64,000 nucleotides of DNA, from positions 5,585,001 through 5,649,000 of the forward strand of contig WOAB01000589.1 in the NCBI GenBank assembly GCA_027886185.1. Reading direction: 5' to 3'. The number at the start of each line of letters is the position of its first letter. Position 1 is the first letter of the stretch. Positions 56,831-64,000 of this stretch are shown in pieces. The translations under genes were made by a program, and so were the position numbers. Under the pieces are notes generated by a model that saw only the letters and a list, made by a program, of their open reading frames with translations, was not told the DNA's origin and did no database searches. This DNA comes from Rheum nobile. Lineage: Eukaryota > Streptophyta > Magnoliopsida > Caryophyllales > Polygonaceae.

Positions 56831-57647
56831 AATTATAAACAGGGCATATTTGAGCCCAATTTCTCGTATTTCACCCGTTTCTTCAATAATCCTTCTTATT
56901 GGGCCTATTTGGGCCCAAATTTTCATTTTTTTCCTTCTTCAGTTTTTCATCCGTTTCTTTTACAATCCTTCCTACTGGGCCTATTTGGGCCCAATTTTTC
57001 GTATTTTAGTTTTTCACCCATTTCTTCTATAATCCTTCTTATTGGGCCTATTTGGGCCCAATAAAAAGTTTTTTCAGTTTTTCACCCGTTTCTTCTACAA
57101 TCATTACTACTGGGTCTATTTGGGCCCAATTTCTCGTATTTCAGTTTTTCACGCATTTCTTCTATAATCCTTCCAATATGGTCAATATGAAGGATTATAG
57201 AAAAAACGGGTGAAAATCTGAAATACGAGAAATTGGGCCAAAATAGGCCCAAATGAGACCATGGGGACATCCATCGTATTTTGGGCTTTTGGAGGGGCAA
57301 ACGATGTCCGTTTTGGACGAATTTTATATGTACGGACTCGTATTGAAATTTTCTACATGATTATGGGGCAATTTTTTTTTTCCTGCGCCAGAATCTTGCG
57401 TATGCCAGATTCTGGCGCAGAAGCCCAATTTCCAAAACGAGCCCAAGTCCATACAAAGCATCTACGCCAGATTCTGGCATACGCCAAAATCTGGCATATG
57501 CCAAAATCTGGCGTAGCTCCTTTATTCCTTTTTTTTTTAAATTTATACATATTCTCCCCTTTTTGGCCTTCTTCGCACGTATTTGGCGTACGCCAACATT
57601 TGGCGTAGCCTTTTGTAGTGCGAAAATGTAAAATTGTAGTGCGAATA

Positions 57648-57801
57648 GAAACTGCCTTAAAAAATCCGTAATATTTTGTGAAGGTGGCGATGAAGGTGAA
57701 TCTGAATTTTTGAACGGAAAAACTTGTTCGTCAAAAATAACATGTCGCGAAATAATTACCTTGTTGTTTGCCAGATCAAGACAACGATAACCCTTGTGGT
57801 G
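57648..57801 (-). pseudogene. Integrase C-terminal segment, copy 2
   Basis: Same short segment as at 48640-48793 (GYRCLDLANNKVIISRH). Confidence 0.85.
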
Positions 57802-59232
57802 TGACAGGGCTAAAGTCGTGATGCCTATCAAATAAATCCCAAAATACCTACTAAGTAGTATAGTAAGCAAGACATGGTCGATCCCACAGAGAGTCAGGTT
57901 ATCAATTTGTGCAATTCGTTATCACCAACTAGGAACTAGGGGGGGTTTGTTTGTGTTTATCGTAACCAAAGTAAACAAAGCAAGTAAATAAGTTCGCAGG
58001 AAACGGTTGTAAATATAATGGGGATAAGCGCCACACTCAACAGAGATCCACACAACAATAGATAGGTCGATCACAGAATTCTATCAATCTCAAGTTCTTA
58101 ATATTCCTATAGTTGTTCTTATCCCGATCTTAGATAACTATTAGTTCTACCAGCCCTAATAATACTTATTACTAAATCAAATCCGAAAACCTTCAAGACT
58201 CAATGAAGCAATAACATTCAACCAAGGATTCAACAAGATACATGCAGTAGAAACAACCCGTTACTATAAGCATGCAATTAACTCTCTCTCACGATGAAGC
58301 GCTCGGATCCCCTATACGCAACAATCGTGCTCGCTACTAGATATGCAACCCGAACCCGGAATCACAAGTCCTAGCAATTAGGAAGATATCAATAAACCTA
58401 GGTGATCAATCTAGACAAATCAACATAAACCAATAATCAATCAAGCACAAGAGAATTAATCCAACTAGATAGGAAAACGAACAAGAGTAGAAAACTCATA
58501 ACCAATCAATTACTGGCTTCAAACTGTCAAGTGCAACAATGGAGGTTTAGTTCTCCATTAGGGTTTGTGAGAGAAAAATACGTAAAACGGTGGCCACTAG
58601 GGTTAACCACAAAGTGTTCTAAAATAGTCTTAAATACTAGGAAACCAATATGGAATAAAATAAGGAAATAATAACATTCCGAAATATAAAGTCTCGGATA
58701 AAAGAAAAACAGAAATAAAACTCGGAAATAAATCTCGTCAGCGTCTTACCACCGCGAGGTGCGGTGGCCTTCCTGCCGTGGGGGCGGTAAGCTTCATGCC
58801 GCGGGGTGCGGCGTCCTTCATGCCGCGGGGTGCGGCAGTCTTCATTGGCCTTCAACATCTGCGACACTTCAGTAAAAATGCCATAACTTTTGATTCTCAA
58901 CTCGGATTGCACTCATATTTTGAGGACTTGTAGTAGACTTCAAGATCTAACTCCTCGAATTGGAATCACTTCATTTGGACATCTGAGTAGAGAGAAGAAC
59001 CATTTGAATTCAACCCACTGTTCTTCTACTCTTCTCTTCACTTCCTTTGCGTCTTTTACTGGTGGCTTCTTCCTCAGTGTGTCCTATGATCTCCAAAATA
59101 GCTCAAACACCTCCAAATACACCAAACTTCGCCCCCAAACGCCATGCACATAAATGTGTCTAAATCTACCCGAATGACACCAATAAACCCTCTAATGACT
59201 CTTACTTAAGCCCTACAAAGTAGTGCTTATCA
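57802..59232 (-). mobile_element. Solo LTR in the Ale integrase region (copy 2)
   Basis: 1431 bp, TSD TGGTG at 57797-57801 and 59233-59237. It is the same length as copy 1, with few substitutions. Confidence 0.88.
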
Positions 59233-61508
59233 TGGTGCATAGCATAGCCGAGGAAAACGCATGGTTGGGTTCGAGGTTGGAGTTTGTGTTTGGTAGTGGC
59301 GGTGAGGTTGGGAAAACATAGGCAACCAAATACCCGAAGATGATCGTATGTGGGTTTTTTGTGGTAAAGAGATTCGAACGGGGTAGAGTAAGATTGGGGT
59401 GTGGTCGGTGTGAGAGTGAGAAGATGAGTGGCGGTGTTTAGAGCTTCAACCCAGAAACGAGGCGGTAAGTGAGCGTGGAAGAGGAGTGAACGAATAGTGT
59501 TTGTGATGGTACGAATCATCCTTTCGGCTTTGCCATTTTGTTGTGAGGTATGTGGGCAAGAGAAACGATACTCAATGCCATGGGAGATGAGAAAATCGAG
59601 AAGACATGCATTGTCAAATTCGCCGCCATGATCAAATTGTATGGATTTAAATGGTTTGTTGAATTGAGTTTTGCAGTAGGCATGAAAGTGTTTGATAATA
59701 TTTGGTGTTTCGGATTTGAGTTTGAGAGGAAAGGTCCATATAAATTGACTAAAATCATCAATAATCACCAAATAATATTTGTAACCACAAACACTCAAGA
59801 CAGGCGATGTCCATAGATCACAATGAATAAGATCAAGGGCAGTAGTAGACTTAGAGTTGGATGAATGAAAAGGCAATCTAGTGTGTTTGCCCAATTGACA
59901 AGCATGACAAATATGTAATTTGTCTTTATGACATAGAAAGGAATTTTGAGAGATGAGATGATTGACAGCTTGGCTTCCAGGATGACCCATTCTGCAATGC
60001 CAGATGGACGATGGGATGATGTGGCTCGCCGAGAGGGAAAAGGTGGCTGGTTCGGCGGTTTTATTTTGAGGGAAATATGGGTAGAGTTCGCCCCGACTAT
60101 TGCACCGACGGATCACAGTCTTGCTGGTAAGATCCTTCACAGAAAAACCAAATGGATCAAATTCAACTGAACAACGATTATCAATGGTAAATTTACGGAC
60201 AGAGATTAAATTTTTGATCAAGTTTGGAGTGACTAAAACATTTTTGAGAGAAAGAGGTGGAACGTCGAAAAGCTTCTTGTGACCAATATGAGTAATAGGT
60301 AAGGTTTGTCCATTACCCACAATGATTTTTGAAGAAGAATAGATACCTGGACAAAAAACGGGAGAGAGAATACCTGCACTTGAAGCCATATGAGATGATG
60401 CACCAGTGTCCATATAGAACGAATGATCCGTATTGTTTGTTGGGGTGGACAGGTTGTTGAGAGCATGGATGAGCTCTTGCTGATTCCACGCCGGGCCAGT
60501 ATGCTGAGACAAGTAGGCCTGCGAATTGTGACTGGGACGAGGGCCAGGCCCGAGAATTCCCTGAGAATTCCAGGGCTGCTGAGGAGTCCATTGTTGGCCG
60601 CCGGATAAGATGTGGAGAAGTTGTTGAACGATAGTCTGTTGTTGAGAAGAACCGCGACCATATCCGCGACCGCGGCCATTTCGTCCTCGCCCACGACCAC
60701 GTCCAGAACACGAGTGCGAATACTGATGTGGTGAGGAGGCATGGTGTGGCGGTGGCGGATGAGAACTGGACGCCGGGGCCAAGGATGCTGCTACTGTGGT
60801 AGTGAGGGCAGAGACAGGAGCCGGCCTGGTGTTTGCACGGCGACGCTCCTCCAAAAGGAGGGCATTACGACATTGCTGAAATGTTGGGAACGGATCTTTG
60901 AATTGAATCAAGGCGGCCGTGAAGGAGAATTGATCATTGAGGCCGGAGATAGTTTGGAGCACCAGATTTTCGTCGGAGACGGGATTACCGACATCAGCAA
61001 GGCCATCGGAGAGTTCTTTGAGTTTCCGACAATACTCCGTAATGGACATGTCGCCTTGAGCAAGGCTGCGGAATTCGGCTTCCATTTGGATTGCTCGAGT
61101 CTTCTTGTTGTCGCGGAAGAGATTTTCAACGTCGAGCCAAGTCTCAAAGGCGGTGGAATCCGTAGAGCGAACAATTGTCCTAAAGATGTCGTCGGAGATG
61201 GTGCCATAGATCCAAGATTGGACAGTAGAGTCCAAGATCTGCCAATTCTCATCACCGGTGGGAGGGGAACCATTAAAATGGTTATGGAGATTGAATTTTT
61301 TGAGGGTAACAAGAAAGAGATGGTGCCAGATGGTGTAGTTTAGGGGTGATTGTTCGAGTTTGATAGTAACATGAGTCTTAATGCTAGACACATGTAGGGC
61401 TTGTTGAACGGCGAGAGCGGAAGGGGAGAGGGAGGAAGAGGATGACTGCGTCAGAGAGGGTAGGCCGCCAGTGGGGTTGTCGACGTCACCGGTTTGCTTG
61501 TCAGCCAT
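59233..61508 (-). pseudogene. Ale-type gag, protease and integrase, truncated by the solo LTR
   Basis: One open frame from ATG 61508 (MADKQTGDVDNPTGGLPS). The gag core is at residues about 50-230 (YTIWHHLFLVTLKKFNLHNH, SLAQGDMSITEYCRKLKELSD). A glycine/arginine-rich stretch (GRGRGRGRNGRGRGYGRG) stands where a zinc knuckle usually sits. Protease DTGASSHM is near 368. The integrase zinc finger and the D, D, E residues are as in copy 1. It ends at FLGYAMHH, where the solo LTR is inserted; a stop follows inside the LTR. This is the only gag in the element. Confidence 0.93.
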
Positions 61509-61583
61509 GGCGGAAGAGGAGGTGGTGAGAGAGAAGAAGGAGGATCACGTTTTAGAGAAGAGAGAGAGAGAGTTTGTTTTTAG

Positions 61584-61593
61584 TCTGATACCA
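61584..61593 (-). other. Ale-type primer-binding site
   Basis: TGGTATCAGA on the minus strand, directly abutting the 5' LTR at 61594. Confidence 0.9.
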
Positions 61594-61731
61594 TGAAAGG
61601 ATGTAAAAGACCCAAAAGTTGAGTTGCCTCATATTATTGAGAAGGCTTATATAGTGTTACATAGGATAGAAAAGTAACTGCAAATGAAAGAAAATACATT
61701 AATGATGAAAGCAATAAATCTAATTCTAACA
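61594..61731 (-). repeat. 5' LTR of the Ale-type element
   Basis: 138 bp, two differences from the LTR at 34592-34729, followed by TSD TTAAC. Confidence 0.95.
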
Positions 61732-61736
61732 TTAAC

Positions 61737-62060
61737 ATGGTCGTTGCACATTCAGGGGGGTTTTAAAAACGCTGTACTTGTACATGCAGCGAGGACATAA
61801 ATGACGACGGCTAGAAGAATGCATGTCCAAGTCTGACATGCATCACAAACAAAAGTAAGGCTCCCCGCCAGCAGGTCATCAACCTGACATGTTGGTAGTG
61901 TGTGCATGGGCCGCTTGAGTCTAGTGTATTCTAGCATTTTAACTCGTAGGAGACAAGAAAAACGACGTAAAGGGGGCTTCAATGGATTGAATCTCAACGG
62001 AATAAGTAGTGCGGGTTCAGATGGATTCAAGCACCCACGAGAGAGAGAGAGACCTTCCGG
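61737..62060 (+). other. Displaced downstream flank or 3' UTR of NOT3
   Basis: Directly continues the sequence left of the Ale element. It may hold the distal 3' UTR and termination region. The 92-codon minus-strand ORF here shows no recognisable domain and I do not call it a gene. Confidence 0.5.
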
Positions 62061-63319
62061 AAAAATAAACTCTTTGTAAGATGAACATTAAACAATTGGT
62101 ATTTGACAACTAAAAACGCCTCTTCATTATGCAGACTTGCTATTCAATTCCCTTATGCCCGCCTATATTTTTAGCGAATTTTCTACGTCCGTAGACAACG
62201 TACTGAAGAGACGATTCTGTTCGTGACTTGACCACAAATAAGGTAATCCTGTCCGTCACAGATGGAGTCGCCTCTTTCGTGATGGACGGTGACAAATACC
62301 GCATTAATTGTTATTTATCCTCACCTAACATAATTTAATTACTATGAATGAAGATATATTACAAGATTCTCATTCTCATCTTTACCATATCACTCTTCCA
62401 CCCATAAACAAAAACTCTCTCATTCTTCTTAATCTTCCTTTATGGCGTACAATGATGATTTCTTGCATTTTATGAGTATAAGAGATGATTCATTGAAGTT
62501 TAATTATAATAAGGTAAGATTTTTGGCAGCAAGCTTGGCTGTAACTCAAAACTTTGAGTTTTTAGGGAATTTGCAAATATATGTACTTAAAAGTTCTATT
62601 TTTTACTTTATTTGCAAATTTTGCAATTCAAAAGCCTAAGCAACTTGTTTAAAGGAAGTTGTTGCAAAAAAATTGTTTCGTGATATAGTTCTAGCCATAA
62701 GTTTGTGTTTAAGACTAGTTAAACGTAAATGTTAGTGTTTGTAACTTGCAAAATTTGCAACAACTACATGTTTGACATGTTTTTTCCAAAAAATCATAAG
62801 AAAGAACAATGTCGCATCGCCCGTTATGGACAGTGTGTCCCCGTTCGTTAAGAACAATGTGTCCCAGTCCATAATGGACGGTGCAACATTTGTTGTAACA
62901 GACAACGTATGTGCACGTGTTTTGAGTGCATGGACCGTGCATTTCTCTCTGTAATGCATCAATGTCTACACATTTTGTGTGCAAGGTATGTGTGTTAGCT
63001 TTTAGTAACTCACTTAATTTGTTTAATTTTTAAACAGGAGGAGAATGAGATTTATATTGGTTTAACGACCTGAATCTTAATGAGGGGTTCGAACAAGATG
63101 AGACGTCTTCTTTATTATACACGCCAAATTCATCGTATATGTTTGGCGTTGGATATGTACCTACAGAAGCACTACCGATGCCATCTACATCACATATTCA
63201 GAGTGTGTTTTCATGAGTACATGCACAACATACTCAACCGCCATTTGGGTTTCCACCATTGTATACACATCTGTAGTTTAGCGTGTTTGTAGATGAGGTA
63301 AACAAATCTTCAAATAATT
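62061..63319. other. Unassigned intergenic sequence
   Basis: About 1.26 kb, AT-rich. A 65-codon plus-strand ORF (62442-62639) follows an AT-rich leader but has no known motif. Imperfect inverted repeats occur at 62250-62295 (GTCCGTCAC with GTGATGGACGGTGAC) and 62820-62885 (GTTATGGACAGTGTG with CCCAGTCCATAATGG). These could be remnants of a DNA transposon; no TSD or ends were found. Confidence 0.4.
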
Positions 63320-64000
63320 TGTGATACCCCGTATTTTTATAAGGTTATTTTGGGAATTTTGGAATTTTCCCGAGTACCCGTTTAGTACGTCGGATTTAAT
63401 ACAGGTAGCTTGAGACATTCTTTAATGTGCTCTGTATCTGTAATATTTTTCTCAGTGAAATAAAATACAGACAACGTGCTTCGAATGTTTTTACGCGTTC
63501 GCGTACGATAATTTTTATCCCGGGTTAATGTCTTGCTCATCCAAAAGCTGAATGGGCGGGAAAAGGCAAAACGGCGACCGCCGTACAGTCACGGCGCCCG
63601 CCGTCACTGGGCCCGATGTGTCAGGCCTTCGTCTCCTACGCTGGGCTCGCCAGAGCTAGGAACGGCGACCGCCGTATGCCCGCCGTAGGCAAAGTCACGG
63701 CGCCCGCCGTGATTACCCAGAGGTCTTTAACCGATGGTCTCCGGCGTGGTTCTGGCAAGCGCCGAACTAGATTTCGTAGGCCATCTTCGTGCTCCAGATG
63801 CTTTGGCTATAAAAGGAGGTGTTGGGGAAGGGATTTGAGCCATCCCAAACACCGAACCTCTGCCAAATTTTCGTGTCGTCGGAGTTGTGTTTCGCCGGAG
63901 TTCGGAAGCTCTCATCGGTGTCGTTTGGTGGTGTTTCCAGAAGCCCTTTAGAAGCCTTTTGGTTGCCTTTGGAGGTCGGAACCCAAGTAAGGCATAAAGG
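63320..64000 (+). repeat. Second Tekay-type LTR, 5' part, cut by the window edge
   Basis: Starts TGTGATACCCC and matches the LTR at 1960-2660 with scattered substitutions and small indels. The left flank is unrelated AT-rich sequence with no polypurine tract, so it is the 5' LTR of another element or a solo LTR. The TATA box is at 63808-63814. Confidence 0.9.
63808..63814 (+). promoter_or_regulatory. TATA box in second Tekay-type LTR
   Basis: TATAAAA, same context (GGCTATAAAAGGAGG) as at 2465-2471. Confidence 0.65.

Larger units (their letters stand above)
52442..57645. mobile_element. Foldback-like element with internal satellite (copy 2)
   Basis: Same ends and TA flanks (52440-52441, 57646-57647) as copy 1. 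The left arm lacks part of the hairpin block and holds a local rearrangement with repeated short segments (52600-52860). It contains the MITE at 53534-53649. The satellite is about 3.4 kb. Confidence 0.8.
51007..60014. repeat. Tandem duplication, copy 2 (9.0 kb)
   Basis: Counterpart of 35401-51006. It carries the same nested solo LTR, foldback element and MITE, so those insertions predate the duplication. It is shorter by about 6.6 kb, nearly all in the satellite. Confidence 0.95.
34592..61731 (-). mobile_element. Ale-type Ty1/copia element enlarged to 27.1 kb by insertions and an internal tandem duplication
   Basis: The LTRs are 34592-34729 and 61594-61731 (138 bp each, two differences). 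The TSD TTAAC lies at 34587-34591 and 61732-61736. The PBS TGGTATCAGA is at 61584-61593 (minus). Reading right to left: gag-protease-integrase (59233-61508), solo LTR, integrase end, foldback element, RT copy 2, duplication junction at 51003-51006, integrase copy, solo LTR, integrase end, foldback element, full RT-RNase H, LTR. Very short LTRs, a gag without zinc knuckle and the RT sequence fit the Ale/Retrofit lineage. An unaltered element would be about 5 kb. Confidence 0.93.

Noticed and set aside
60741..61343. 200-codon plus-strand ORF
   Set aside because: Antisense shadow of the Ale-type gag; no domain of its own.
61752..62030. 92-codon minus-strand ORF with a hydrophobic end
   Set aside because: No recognised domain; lies in the probable NOT3 downstream region and could be chance.

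Overview
This window is nuclear DNA of a flowering plant, most likely a eudicot. The signs are one intron-rich conserved gene with GT-AG introns, plant-type LTR retrotransposons of several lineages with tRNA-iMet primer sites, a Tourist-like MITE and AT-rich satellite DNA. I see no prokaryotic operon, CRISPR array, rRNA or tRNA gene. The only host gene I can model is the CCR4-NOT subunit NOT3 (plus strand, 16 exons, 21077-34336). Everything else with a recognisable structure is transposable-element sequence.

Region 1 (1-14952) is the 3' end of a Ty3/gypsy Tekay/Del-type chromovirus: RNase H, integrase and chromodomain with two stops, then a polypurine tract and a long 3' LTR. The LTR is split by a complete 10.6 kb Sirevirus-type Ty1/copia element (4113-14698, minus, TSD TAATG). 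Removing that element rebuilds an LTR of about 2.4 kb (TGTGATACCCC...GGGGGTGTTACA). A second copy of the same LTR starts at 63320 and runs off the right edge.

Region 2 (14953-20745) holds the decayed 3' half of a Reina-like gypsy element. Its integrase is interrupted by an unusual 2.17 kb palindromic element (15568-17740): two LTRs of one family face each other, each with its own primer-binding site pointing inward, and the 5-bp flanks are reverse complements instead of direct repeats. A minus-strand Tat/Athila-type gag fragment follows, close to the start of NOT3.

Region 3 (20746-34591) is NOT3. Intron 7 holds a complete antisense Ty1/copia element (23433-28359, TSD ATTTA, LTRs differing at 2 of 237 positions). 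All exons join in frame to give about 889 residues, but the acceptor before exon 13 reads GG where AG is expected.

Region 4 (34592-61731) is one Ale-type Ty1/copia element swollen to 27.1 kb, inserted 255 bp after the NOT3 stop (TSD TTAAC, 138-bp LTRs). Its coding region took a solo LTR (TSD TGGTG) and a foldback-like element with long inverted repeats (TSD TA) filled by a 41/82-bp AT-rich satellite that itself carries a MITE. The whole interior was then tandemly duplicated at a 4-bp microhomology (ATGG): copy 1 is 35401-51006 and copy 2 is 51007-60014. After that, the satellite of copy 1 gained (or copy 2 lost) about three blocks of roughly 2.2 kb. The foldback/satellite structure and the palindromic LTR element are the most unusual things here.

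Region 5 (61732-64000) is the displaced downstream flank of NOT3, about 1.3 kb with nothing recognisable, then the second Tekay-type LTR.
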